This document shows, piece by piece, positions 1 through 6,420 of a DNA stretch of 64,000 nucleotides. The stretch covers positions 1 through 64,000 of the forward strand of contig CANBCZ010000009.1 in assembly GCA_947367255.1 (NCBI GenBank). The letters are read 5' to 3'. This stretch comes from an uncultured Alistipes sp. (GTDB taxonomy: Bacteria; Bacteroidota; Bacteroidia; Bacteroidales; Rikenellaceae). The number at the start of each line of letters is the position of its first letter. Positions within the stretch are counted from its first letter, which is position 1. The notes under the pieces were generated by a model. That model saw nothing but the letters and a program-made list of their open reading frames with translations, made no database searches and was not told the origin of the DNA. The position numbers and the translations under genes are program-made.

Positions 1-150
1 TCCGTCTTTATCCACCGATTCTTTGCCCAACAGTTCAAGCGTTCTTGTATGACCGATGGACCTAAGGTTGGCAGTGTATCTCTTAGTCCCCGTGGTGACT
101 GGCGTATGCCAAGCGATGCATGTAGTAAATTATGGTTAGATAAAATATAA
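1..150 (+). CDS. nadE: NAD+ synthetase, C-terminal end (gene runs off the left edge)
   Basis: Frame 1 is open from the first base to a TAA at 148-150 and encodes the last 49 residues of a protein. The segment [14 protein letters not shown] followed by [11 protein letters not shown] matches the C-terminal signature of long (about 640-680 residue) glutamine-dependent NAD+ synthetases of the Mycobacterium type, which end with a similar ...WLDxI. Those enzymes amidate nicotinate adenine dinucleotide to NAD+ with ATP and glutamine-derived ammonia. The N-terminal amidase and most of the synthetase domain lie outside the window, so activity cannot be judged. A second, different nadE lies at 42058. 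Confidence 0.75.
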   Translation, partial: SVFIHRFFAQQFKRSCMTDGPKVGSVSLSPRGDWRMPSDACSKLWLDKI

Positions 151-186
151 AAAAGCTACAAACATCGAATATCGGAGAAATATATG

Positions 187-194
187 TAATTTTG
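187..194 (+). promoter_or_regulatory. -7 box of the Lrp/AsnC gene
   Basis: TAATTTTG matches the Bacteroidota -7 consensus TAnnTTTG. It overlaps a TTG at 192 that could otherwise be read as a start codon, so translation more likely begins at the ATG at 216, leaving a leader of about 18 nt. Confidence 0.6.
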
Positions 195-215
195 CATCAA
201 ACTAATGATTTTCAT

Positions 216-680
216 ATGGAGAATAATCAATTTGATGAAATAGATGAAAAAATCCTTCAAATGTTGGCGAAGGATGGCAATATTCCTTTTCAAGAAGTCG
301 CCCGAGCCTGTGGAGTTTCCGGTACAACCATTCATACACGAGTAAAACGACTTACTTCATTAGGAGTTGTTCAAGGTTCAAAATATATCATCAATCCTAC
401 AAAAATCGGTTATGATACCTGTGCTTATATTGGGCTTACGCTTAAAGATGATTCTCGTTTTGAGAGTGTTATCGAAGCCTTAAAGTCCATTCCTGAAATT
501 GTCGAGGTTCATTGCACGAATGAAGCTTATGACTTGTTTGTAAAAATTTATGCAAGGAACAACGAGCATTTGCTAGCATTGATTCAAACACAGCTAAAAC
601 CTCTCGGATTATCTCAGTCAAAAATTATAATTTCATTTAAGGTTGTGTATAATAAACAACTGACAATACTTCCGAAATAA
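216..680 (+). CDS. Lrp/AsnC family transcriptional regulator
   Basis: A 154-residue protein with the two-domain layout of the family. Residues 5-50 form a winged helix-turn-helix (IDEKILQMLAKDGNIPFQEVA, then GVSGTTIHTRVKRL); residues 60-150 form the RAM ligand/oligomerisation domain (IGLTLKDDSRFESVIEAL..., VHCTNEAYDLFVKI). Such proteins sense amino acids or related small molecules and bind DNA as dimers or octamers. The ATG at 216 is preferred because the longer reading starts inside the -7 box. The codons are more AT-rich than in the core genes downstream. The regulated genes cannot be told from the sequence; the partial nadE upstream is a possible neighbour target. Confidence 0.85.
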   Translation: MENNQFDEIDEKILQMLAKDGNIPFQEVARACGVSGTTIHTRVKRLTSLGVVQGSKYIINPTKIGYDTCAYIGLTLKDDSRFESVIEALKSIPEIVEVHCTNEAYDLFVKIYARNNEHLLALIQTQLKPLGLSQSKIIISFKVVYNKQLTILPK

Positions 681-697
681 GAAGAGCTAAAACATTT

Positions 698-727
698 ATG
701 GCGACCACTCATTTGAGTAGCCGCCAT
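698..727 (+). terminator. Hairpin after the Lrp gene
   Basis: ATGGCG-ACC-ACTC-ATTT-GAGT-AGC-CGCCAT is an inverted repeat with two symmetric internal loops, 18 bases after the Lrp stop. A T-rich but interrupted tract follows, so terminator function is probable rather than certain. Confidence 0.5.
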
Positions 728-829
728 TCTTCTAAATTTTTCTTCCTTTATTATATATATTTGGCATTCCAATTTTAGACATCAAACAAAAAAATTGAAG
801 AATCTTTTCTAATATAGAAAATTTTGCAC

Positions 830-837
830 TATCTTTG
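830..837 (+). promoter_or_regulatory. -7 box of the HTH/AbiEii pair
   Basis: TATCTTTG is a perfect TAnnTTTG match, 28 bases before the ATG at 866. It is the only good promoter seen for both genes, which overlap. Confidence 0.65.
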
Positions 838-865
838 TGAACAGATTTGTTGACAAACTATTGTT

Positions 866-1447
866 ATGGACTGCAATGTTGGACAATATATAAGTGAGTT
901 GGTAGCTCGTTCGGGACTCTCGCAGGCAGATGTGGCTCGCGAGATAAGTGTTTCGCGTCAATCACTCAGTTATGTTATTTGTGGTAAGCGTGATATGTCG
1001 TTACAGCTCGCTATGAAATTGGAGTCGTACTTCTCTTTGCCCGATGGCGAACTAATGAAGATGCAGGCTCTGCAAGCCGTCCAGCAGCGTAAGCAAGAGA
1101 TCCGCACCCACCTATGCGAGGTGCTTGTGTCAAAGAATGCCTTTTGGTCTTACGATGTGAGCTCATACGATGCCATTCCCGATGAGGAGCTGATAGAGAA
1201 GTGTTTTACTCAGTTGGATATGGATGACATCGACCTTATGTTTGAGCTTTATCCTCGCAAGCGCATCCAGCAAGTATGGCGTGAGCGTATGGCTATCCAG
1301 GGCGAGTATATGCAGATGCTCAACATAATGATTGCGATGTACTACTTCGGCATAAAGGAGCCCGAAAAGTACCTTGCAAAGGTTGAGCGACAGCACATAA
1401 ACAAGATATTAAAACAGTCGTTATATGCGTCAGGGATTAACAACTAA
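866..1447 (+). CDS. XRE-type HTH protein, putative antitoxin partner of AbiEii
   Basis: A 193-residue protein. Residues 8-55 are a Cro/CI helix-turn-helix (LVARSGLSQADVAREISVSR, then QSLSYVICGKR). The C-terminal part (about 90-165), with IPDEELIEKCF and LYPRKRIQQVWRERM, resembles a Bacteroidota domain I recall beside AbiEii-type nucleotidyltransferases (DUF6922-like); the family number is from memory. Its end overlaps the start of the next gene by 23 bp, a translational-coupling arrangement typical of antitoxin-toxin pairs. Likely role, by inference from context: autorepressor and antitoxin of a type IV-like system. It could also be a plain regulator. Confidence 0.75.
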   Translation: MDCNVGQYISELVARSGLSQADVAREISVSRQSLSYVICGKRDMSLQLAMKLESYFSLPDGELMKMQALQAVQQRKQEIRTHLCEVLVSKNAFWSYDVSSYDAIPDEELIEKCFTQLDMDDIDLMFELYPRKRIQQVWRERMAIQGEYMQMLNIMIAMYYFGIKEPEKYLAKVERQHINKILKQSLYASGINN

Positions 1448-2069
1448 CATCGAAGCCATCATTGAGCAGGTTGCTCAGTTGGAGTGCATCAAGCCCTACA
1501 TCTTGTGTGGCGGCACAGCACTCGCTATACAGATAGGTCATCGCAAAAGTGAGGACTTGGACTTTATGATGTGGCGCATATCCAAGACCGAGAAGCCAGA
1601 GGTTAATTGGAATGCTATCGAGAGGGAACTCAAAGAGAAGATTGGAGAGATTGAAAACTTCAATATGCTCGGCTTTGACCAGGTTGAGTTTGTCGTTCGG
1701 GGTGTCAAGTTCTCGTTCTTTGTGAGCGACAACCTCTCGCCCGTCACAGCACCTACCGAGTATCTCGGCAATATCCGTTTGGCTGACATAGAGTCTATTA
1801 TGGCAATGAAGATGGAGGTAATGTTGCGTAGAATGAAGTTCCGCGACTACTACGACATCTACTGTATGTTGCAGGAGGGTTACTCAATACACAACGGCAT
1901 AGAGAAGGCTCTTAACATATCGCGCCACCGCCTCTCGTCTAAAAACATTATTGCAATGCTCCTGGGTGGTCAGTTTATCCCCGACAATAACTTTGCAACA
2001 TTAGAGCCGAAGTACGATGTCACAAAGGAGCAGATACGCGAGTATATAATGCAAAAACTCAAGGAATAA
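1425..2069 (+). CDS. AbiEii/AbiGii-type nucleotidyltransferase (putative toxin)
   Basis: A 214-residue protein with the minimal nucleotidyltransferase core: LCGGTALAIQIGHRKSEDLDF holds the GG-T motif and the D-x-D metal-binding pair at about residues 29-47. Downstream, AMKMEVMLRRMKFRDYYDIY is the conserved helix of AbiEii proteins. Family members transfer nucleotides to RNA (tRNA in characterised cases) and halt growth; some act in abortive infection against phage. The key motifs look intact. The start at 1425 lies inside the upstream HTH gene. It sits at the edge of the accessory zone, next to phage-like genes. Confidence 0.88.
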   Translation: MRQGLTTNIEAIIEQVAQLECIKPYILCGGTALAIQIGHRKSEDLDFMMWRISKTEKPEVNWNAIERELKEKIGEIENFNMLGFDQVEFVVRGVKFSFFVSDNLSPVTAPTEYLGNIRLADIESIMAMKMEVMLRRMKFRDYYDIYCMLQEGYSIHNGIEKALNISRHRLSSKNIIAMLLGGQFIPDNNFATLEPKYDVTKEQIREYIMQKLKE

Positions 2070-2143
2070 CATCCAACCACAACCATAATTTGCGGCATTA
2101 ATAATGAATTAAACCCTCCATTCGCAGTGAATGAAGGCTTCGG

Positions 2144-2746
2144 TTATTTCTTGTCTATTTGTATGTATTCGGAGTACTTGATATCGACATAAGGATTGTC
2201 GCTCGATATGGTTTGGTGGATTGCCTTAACCTTCTTCCAGAAGATGCATTTGCGTTTGTATTCTACCCAGACTGTCTGTTGTAAAGTAACGGGCAATAGG
2301 ATATCTCCTTTTAGGCTGTCGTTATCGATAACGGCATCAAGTTGGATATGCGGTGATACCATCTCTACTTTCTGTTGAACTACTGGAACAGTATCACGAA
2401 TAAAGACAGTATCTCTGATTACTGCGTTGATGGGTGCAGCCACCTCCAATTGATGTTTAGCCGCCGCTTGAAGATTCTTGATTTTGACTCCCATCTGGCG
2501 GATTTTCTCTGCATCGGCGGCACGAAATCGCTCGTACTCGTCAATGGTCAGTCGAAGCGCTTTTGCATCGACTGCCATCGTAGTCGAGTCTACCTTAATT
2601 CGCTCGATATCAGAGAGCAGAGCAGTGTTGTTCTGTTTGTAACGGTCTCGCTCATCGGATAACCGGGCAGAGTGTTTGTACTGAATGAAGACAACTCCTC
2701 CAAGTACGAGGATTATTGCCAATAGGATTGGTGAAAACTTACTCAT
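2144..2746 (-). CDS. Membrane-anchored coiled-coil protein of the phage-like island (DUF6549-like)
   Basis: A 200-residue protein: an N-terminal membrane anchor at residues 5-21 (SPILLAIILVLGGVVFI), a long charged helical region to about 100, then a beta-rich C-terminus from INAVIRDTVFIRDTVPVVQQ. The layout recalls proteins called DUF6549 in Bacteroidales prophages and mobile elements (assignment from memory). The topology would suit a spanin-like or Rz-like role, but that is only inference. Its start overlaps the stop of the upstream small gene by 8 bp, so it is the last gene of a minus-strand cluster. Confidence 0.6.
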   Translation of the reverse strand: MSKFSPILLAIILVLGGVVFIQYKHSARLSDERDRYKQNNTALLSDIERIKVDSTTMAVDAKALRLTIDEYERFRAADAEKIRQMGVKIKNLQAAAKHQLEVAAPINAVIRDTVFIRDTVPVVQQKVEMVSPHIQLDAVIDNDSLKGDILLPVTLQQTVWVEYKRKCIFWKKVKAIHQTISSDNPYVDIKYSEYIQIDKK

Positions 2747-2960
2747 AACTTATTGAATTTTCGGGAATAAACCATAGATACTCGCCTAAGTAAGGCTCTT
2801 CGAGCAACACCAAAGCACCACGATTCCTGGTGCGATCTTCTGAGAGAACCTCCACGACGAGGCCACGACAACCAACAAGGTCATCGAGCCTCATCGCAGT
2901 GAGTTCCTTGGAAGTAATTACTGTAATATGGGCGTTCTGAATCATTGCTACTTTCCGCAC
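2739..2960 (-). CDS. Small protein of unknown function, phage-like cluster
   Basis: A 73-residue soluble protein, beta-rich (LVGCRGLVVEVLSEDRTRNR, then GALVLLEEPYLGEYLWFIP), with no signal peptide. The SH3-like, glycine-spaced strand pattern resembles small bacterial proteins that bind partner proteins, but I recognise no family. It overlaps the next upstream gene by 13 bp and the downstream gene by 8 bp, which supports a real coding unit. A shorter start at Met6 (2945) is possible. Confidence 0.5.
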   Translation of the reverse strand: MRKVAMIQNAHITVITSKELTAMRLDDLVGCRGLVVEVLSEDRTRNRGALVLLEEPYLGEYLWFIPENSISYE

Positions 2961-3250
2961 ACCGCGTTATGTTCCAAAAGTGCACGAAGGTCTTCACGAA
3001 TCTCGTGCAGGTCGTTCTGGATTGATGTAAACTGGGTGATTGTCGCCTCAAATACTGCCTTATCAAGTTTGATGGCATCAATGCGCTCGTACTGGTCTGC
3101 AATCTTTGCATCCAGAAGCTCGCATTTATTGATAAGATCCTCAATCTCACGGGTGTTGTTCAGGTGCTGGATGTACATCGTCAACACAAAAGTGAGCACA
3201 ACGGTAATAACCTTAAAGTGCTTCAAAACAAATTCTTTTAGCTGTTCCAT
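2948..3250 (-). CDS. Small single-pass membrane protein with coiled coil, phage-like cluster
   Basis: A 100-residue protein: residues 10-28 (HFKVITVVLTFVLTMYIQH) are one membrane helix, and residues 30-95 are a heptad-like helix (ELLDAKIADQYERIDAIKLD). Size and topology are compatible with phage lysis-cassette or holin-accessory proteins, but no sequence family is recognised. It is packed three bases after the 55-residue gene upstream and overlaps the one downstream. Confidence 0.5.
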   Translation of the reverse strand: MEQLKEFVLKHFKVITVVLTFVLTMYIQHLNNTREIEDLINKCELLDAKIADQYERIDAIKLDKAVFEATITQFTSIQNDLHEIREDLRALLEHNAVCGK

Positions 3251-3253
3251 AGT

Positions 3254-3421
3254 CTATTCCATTAGTAGTGAAAATGCTTCTCTTATAGCCCGGAGCAAGG
3301 CTTCTGCTCCCTCGCTGTTCCAAAACCCGAAGATGACAAGTGCTATCATTATCACGAAGTAGGTCCACCACGCAATATCCTTTCGGGTTACCTTGCTTTT
3401 ACTCTTCCTCTTTTTGCTCAT
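3254..3421 (-). CDS. Small basic single-pass membrane protein, phage-like cluster
   Basis: A 55-residue protein starting at the ATG at 3421 (MSKKRKSKSKVTRKDIAWW). A longer frame to 3445 exists but would lie deeper in the upstream frame. A strongly basic N-terminus precedes one membrane helix (TYFVIMIALVIFGFW). It overlaps the end of the truncated frame at 3399-3587 by 23 bp. Topology would allow a holin-like role; this is not demonstrable from sequence. Confidence 0.45.
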   Translation of the reverse strand: MSKKRKSKSKVTRKDIAWWTYFVIMIALVIFGFWNSEGAEALLRAIREAFSLLME

Positions 3422-3587
3422 CTTTCGGAGGGTTAGTCGGGACAATCACATTGAATATCACATTGCCGTCAGCACCCTCGATACGCAGTCTGTTCTCCTC
3501 TTTGTGCTTGATGGGGAAAATATCCATCAGAGCCTTTGCTGCATTTACCGAAACGGCACGAAGCGGAGTACACAGTTGGTCAATACT
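3399..3587 (-). pseudogene. Truncated 3' end of a phage gene, possibly terminase small subunit
   Basis: The minus-strand frame is open from 3587 to a TAA at 3399-3401 and encodes about 62 residues, including AKALMDIFPIKHKEENRLRI and a C-terminus in NVIVPTNPPKDEQKEEE. The frame is closed upstream by an in-frame stop at 3588-3590, with no good start apart from an internal Met. The tail (…NRLRIEGADGNVIFNV…) looks like the C-terminus of Bacteroidales phage terminase small subunits; this is recollection and not verified. I read it as the stub left by a deletion whose breakpoint lies near 3588-3631, just before the opposite-strand gene at 3632. Confidence 0.5.
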
Positions 3588-3631
3588 TTACGCCGAGAGT
3601 TTGAGCGGAGAAGTATCAAAACAAAGTAACT

Positions 3632-4288
3632 ATGAAAGATTTCAAACAGAAGGCTGACAATGCGGTATTCGTTGCATCAGCCATTGGACCTTGGGGGATC
3701 CTGATGGTCATTGTAGGTATCGTAGGTTTAGTGAAGTGCTGCGTTATGAAACCTCCAGACATTGCTGAAGAGAGCATCAATAAGAGTGGTAACATCGTGG
3801 AGCACGTAATGGTGCTGGATAGCACAAACAACGGTTTCAGGGTGGTGTACGCAACAGCAGAGCCCGTGACCAATGAGAAGTATGAAGAGATACGAGGGCG
3901 GCCTCACATCCAAACACGCTTTAATAGGTTAAAGGTGGAGGCTCCAAAATACTTTGGAGGTAGTCTTCTCAATACAGATATATGCGACTTCGCTCTCTAT
4001 GCCTACCGATTTCCGATAGACAATGACCTGCGGATTCATAATATATTCGTTGCAGGTAAGGAGAAGATGAACCTCTATGTTCAGCCCAACCCGAACCTGC
4101 CTAATTGTGCTACTTGGATGAATTTCGGTACCGAGCAGGGTAACCAATACCTAAATTTTCACGACATAAATGTCTATATACCCAACGGCGGTAGAATTTA
4201 TAGATATTGGAAGTGCCGTCCCTTGTTGCAAGTCTCTGATACTGACGAGCGTTTTAGCCATTTTACAGAAGATGAACGCCTGTTCTGA
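3632..4288 (+). CDS. Hypothetical membrane-anchored protein
   Basis: A 218-residue protein I do not recognise. Residues 14-38 are a membrane helix (VASAIGPWGILMVIVGIVGL) followed by CC; the rest (about 40-218) is a mixed, probably extracytoplasmic or cytoplasmic domain rich in aromatic residues and Asn (YVQPNPNLPNCATWMNFGTE). It begins about 40 bp from the truncated phage frame on the opposite strand, with no clear promoter or strong ribosome-binding site. It may be cargo of the mobile element or an old resident gene next to the breakpoint. Confidence 0.55.
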   Translation: MKDFKQKADNAVFVASAIGPWGILMVIVGIVGLVKCCVMKPPDIAEESINKSGNIVEHVMVLDSTNNGFRVVYATAEPVTNEKYEEIRGRPHIQTRFNRLKVEAPKYFGGSLLNTDICDFALYAYRFPIDNDLRIHNIFVAGKEKMNLYVQPNPNLPNCATWMNFGTEQGNQYLNFHDINVYIPNGGRIYRYWKCRPLLQVSDTDERFSHFTEDERLF

Positions 4289-4348
4289 CGAGTGATTTTC
4301 TCTGTATATTTTCGAGTGTAACCCTCTGAAAATTAACACTTAAAACGC

Positions 4349-4379
4349 TTGGAGGACAAGTAAAATAAGTGTATATTTG
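4349..4379 (+). promoter_or_regulatory. Promoter for the 4454-5605 genes
   Basis: TTG at 4349-4351, 20 bases, then TATATTTG at 4372-4379: a complete Bacteroidota -33/-7 pair. The leader to the ATG at 4454 is about 70 nt. Confidence 0.65.
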
Positions 4380-4453
4380 TACTCCATTTAGAGTGATCGA
4401 GTAACCTAGTTTGTAAATTGATTGAAATAGATTGAATATGGTAGACAAGTAAA

Positions 4454-4987
4454 ATGACATCGGAGAAGTCGCAGATTAAGTTTGCGAAATCGGAAAGAAC
4501 GGGAGAGCTTATTGGCTTTGTGTCCCGTCACTCAAAAACTCGTCAATTGAAAGGAGTCAGGGAAGACTCAAGATACGGCAAACAGATTTGTGTCCTGGCA
4601 GAGGACCTGAAAGGCACAATCGAGCCAAATGTTCTCTATTCGGTTGAATTGAAGCCTATGCACAAGGCGAAGGGATATGTGGTAGTTGCCGCCACACCCG
4701 TACAGTTTCCTGCGACAGTAGAGACCATAATCGTTCCCAAAACGCTGTATAAGGTTACAGTGTCATTCGGCAACAAGACCATCTATCTCGACCCGAAGGA
4801 CGGCAAAAGTGCAATGAGCCGAACACTCGATGGAGTGCTCCAAATCCTCAGAGAGCGCAAGGACATCGAGGACCACGAGGAGGTAATAGCCGACTTCATT
4901 AAGCAGGCTCAAGAGATGATTCGCCGCTTCGAGCAGGACGGATACATCTACACCGGCAAGCGTTATATGGGAGGTGGTCGAAAATGA
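4454..4987 (+). CDS. Hypothetical protein coupled to the RNase H-like gene
   Basis: A 177-residue soluble protein, no signal or membrane segment. The N-terminal half is basic and beta-rich (KFAKSERTGELIGFVSRHSK); the C-terminal half is helical (TLDGVLQILRERKDIEDHEE) and ends in basic GGGRK. It overlaps the RNase H-like gene by 4 bp (ATGA), so the two are translationally coupled and likely work together. The basic character suggests nucleic-acid binding. I recognise no named family; a mobile-element or phage origin is suggested by the neighbourhood only. Confidence 0.55.
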   Translation: MTSEKSQIKFAKSERTGELIGFVSRHSKTRQLKGVREDSRYGKQICVLAEDLKGTIEPNVLYSVELKPMHKAKGYVVVAATPVQFPATVETIIVPKTLYKVTVSFGNKTIYLDPKDGKSAMSRTLDGVLQILRERKDIEDHEEVIADFIKQAQEMIRRFEQDGYIYTGKRYMGGGRK

Positions 4988-5379
4988 AGCGCCCGACAGT
5001 AGGAATAGCCACTGACGGCGCACATTCCACGAAGGAGAGGTTGACACGCTATAGGGCGGTTGACCTCTCTTCTGGATTGGAACTCTTCAACCATTCCATA
5101 GGCAACAAAACAAATAACATCGGAGAGTTTCTCGCCATCGTAGAGGCTGTCAAATATATCCTCAGACACCCCGAAGCACCTCGCATTATCTACTCGGATA
5201 GCATTACCGCAATCACTTGGTATCGTAATAAGCAAACTGCGTCATCTCGACGCTGTGAGCAGCTGCAATTAGCGGAGATTTTCCTCAAAGTTATGGCGGC
5301 TAAAATCGACGATATTCAGGTGCTACACTGGGATAATCGCGAGTGGTGCGAGACACCCGCAGACTTCGGGAATAAGTAA
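4984..5379 (+). CDS. RNase H-like nuclease
   Basis: A 131-residue protein with the RNase HI active-site order: Asp in VGIATDGAH (residue 11), Glu in NNIGEFLAIVEA (residue 48), Asp in IIYSDSITA, and a final acidic position in WCETPADFGNK. RNase H cleaves RNA in RNA-DNA hybrids; this short version lacks the usual basic protrusion, as in many archaeal-type and phage/Bacteroidota homologues. The shape fits an RNase H fold but not the classical E. coli rnhA. It overlaps the preceding gene by 4 bp; a 67-residue gene follows after 22 bp. Confidence 0.72.
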   Translation: MKRPTVGIATDGAHSTKERLTRYRAVDLSSGLELFNHSIGNKTNNIGEFLAIVEAVKYILRHPEAPRIIYSDSITAITWYRNKQTASSRRCEQLQLAEIFLKVMAAKIDDIQVLHWDNREWCETPADFGNK

Positions 5380-5401
5380 TCTCTTAATATATAAATAAGG
5401 T

Positions 5402-5605
5402 ATGGCGAAACTGAAATCACAAGCAATCCGTGTTGTCGAGCTTAAAGAGCACGAGTATTTGCAGCTTGTGGAAAACACTATAAAATTGGAGGCTCTAAAA
5501 ATCGCCGGCATTGAGAAGATGGCAATCTATAAAGCAATGGAGCATATCTTAAACAACCAGCACATAGATATACTCATCAAACCTTTATCAAGGCGATATA
5601 GATAA
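5402..5605 (+). CDS. Small hypothetical protein
   Basis: A 67-residue, mostly helical, basic protein (VVELKEHEYLQLVENTIKLE, then a short helix and IKPLSRRYR). It follows the RNase H-like gene at 22 bp, so it is probably the last gene of that operon. No family recognised. Confidence 0.45.
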   Translation: MAKLKSQAIRVVELKEHEYLQLVENTIKLEALKIAGIEKMAIYKAMEHILNNQHIDILIKPLSRRYR

Positions 5606-5681
5606 TTTTAGAGGTGATTCCTATACTCCTATATATTAGTAATACATAATGTAAACTAATAAGAAACAATAACATACAAAA

Positions 5682-5722
5682 GTGGCGTATGTAGGAAACT
5701 GCGTAGTTCCTTCATACGCCAC
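5682..5722 (+). terminator. Hairpin downstream of the RNase H operon
   Basis: GTGGCGTATG...CATACGCCAC encloses AGGAA...TTCCT, giving about 15 paired bases with a two-base interruption. It lies 77 bp after the stop at 5605. No long T tract follows, so it may act as a terminator or a 3' stabiliser. Confidence 0.5.
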
Positions 5723-5790
5723 TGTCGTTTGTCCACAACAAATCTTCGAAAGATATTTGTATTCAATACTTTACTTTCAAAAGATTTGTC

Positions 5791-5798
5791 TACCTTTG
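5791..5798 (+). promoter_or_regulatory. Orphan -7 box without a gene
   Basis: TACCTTTG is a strong TAnnTTTG match. No plus-strand frame of 60 codons or more starts downstream before the convergent peptide gene at 5965-6138. It may drive a small RNA or be the surviving promoter of a deleted gene. Confidence 0.4.
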
Positions 5799-5964
5799 TG
5801 CTCGTAGTTAGTTGGCTTAATTACGACCTTCATGTAGTCTCCTATGTAGAATTTCGTAATTTTCGTAAAAACTAACACTGAAAATCAGTGAGTTAAAAAT
5901 AAAGCCTGTCTAACATAACGTTGGACACCCTCTATTTTGTAATAATTCGGACAACAATCGTTAT

Positions 5965-6138
5965 TTACTTCTGCTCCACGGGGCGCGGAGTTTCAGGTGC
6001 CGGAGGTGTGAGAATATATGCCGAATAGTCGGGAATTACCACCTGATTTTCAGCTACCGGTGCCTTGCTTTTTGCCGAAACACTAAAGGCTACCGCTGCT
6101 GCCATAAGCAACGCGATAAGAGATTTTGACCGTAACAT
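5965..6138 (-). CDS. 57-residue exported peptide
   Basis: ATG at 6138, stop TAA at 5965-5967. The protein has a textbook signal peptide (MLRSKSLIALLMAAAVAFSV, then SAKS, cleavage probably after SA) and a short mature part of about 35 residues, rich in Pro and Val (VVIPDYSAYILTPPAPE, then TPRPVEQK). The codon use and signal peptide argue for a real gene although it is below common ORF cutoffs. Function unknown; it is probably periplasmic or secreted. It stands alone between the mobile-element scar and the repeat cluster before serS. Confidence 0.6.
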   Translation of the reverse strand: MLRSKSLIALLMAAAVAFSVSAKSKAPVAENQVVIPDYSAYILTPPAPETPRPVEQK

Positions 6139-6210
6139 AACGAAAGTTTTAGATTTGTTCTACCACAAACTTAGCAATATAAATGCAGAATACAAAATTA
6201 TTGTACTTAT

Positions 6211-6310
6211 CCTATTTTGTCGTCAAGGTTTGCACCAAGCTCCCCCTATGCACCGTTTATCGTCAAGGTTTGCACCAAGCCCCCCTTATACACTATTTTG
6301 TTGTCAAAAG
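6211..6310. repeat. 40-bp tandem repeat, two good copies plus a decayed third
   Basis: TCGTCAAGGTTTGCACCAAGC occurs at 6220-6240 and again exactly 40 bp later at 6260-6280. A third unit at the same spacing (TTGTCAAAAGG from about 6300) merges into the left arm of structured element A. Confidence 0.8.
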
Positions 6311-6420
6311 GTAGTAGTAGGTGTGCATCGTGAAAAATCCTCGGATGGGACATACTTAGCGTATTTCCCATTCGGGGATTTAAGGGATGTGCAGCTAATG
6401 CTGCCTTTTCACAACAAAAT
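6295..6420. repeat. Structured 3'-end element, copy A (after serS)
   Basis: Outer arms ATTTTGTTGTCAAAAGGTAG (left) and its near-perfect complement ending at 6420. The inner hairpin is at 6337-6379 with GGG-type stem, one mismatch, ATAC/GTAT mini-stem and 5-nt loop. The right arm ends on the first base of the serS stop codon complement. Mispairs in the stem are mostly G-T, as expected if it works as RNA. Confidence 0.75.

Larger units (their letters stand above)
5606..5964. other. Gene-free stretch between the phage-like island and the 57-aa peptide gene
   Basis: No coding frame is seen here. It holds a strong hairpin (5682-5722), an orphan -7 box (5791-5798) and a palindrome CACTGAAAATCAGTG near 5877-5891. 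Sequence after the promoter looks like an untranslated leader with no gene behind it, as if the coding part had been lost. Confidence 0.5.

Noticed and set aside
2144..5605. Complete prophage with att sites
   Set aside because: No integrase, portal, capsid or tail gene, no tRNA target and no direct repeats seen at the ends; only a remnant can be supported.
6211..6310. CRISPR array
   Set aside because: Only two good repeat units at 40 bp with a decayed third, spacers of about 19 bp that resemble each other, and no cas gene in the window.
6295..6420. Ordinary Rho-independent terminator of serS
   Set aside because: The hairpin is very long, carries conserved mismatch and loop, and no T tract follows in the direction of serS transcription.
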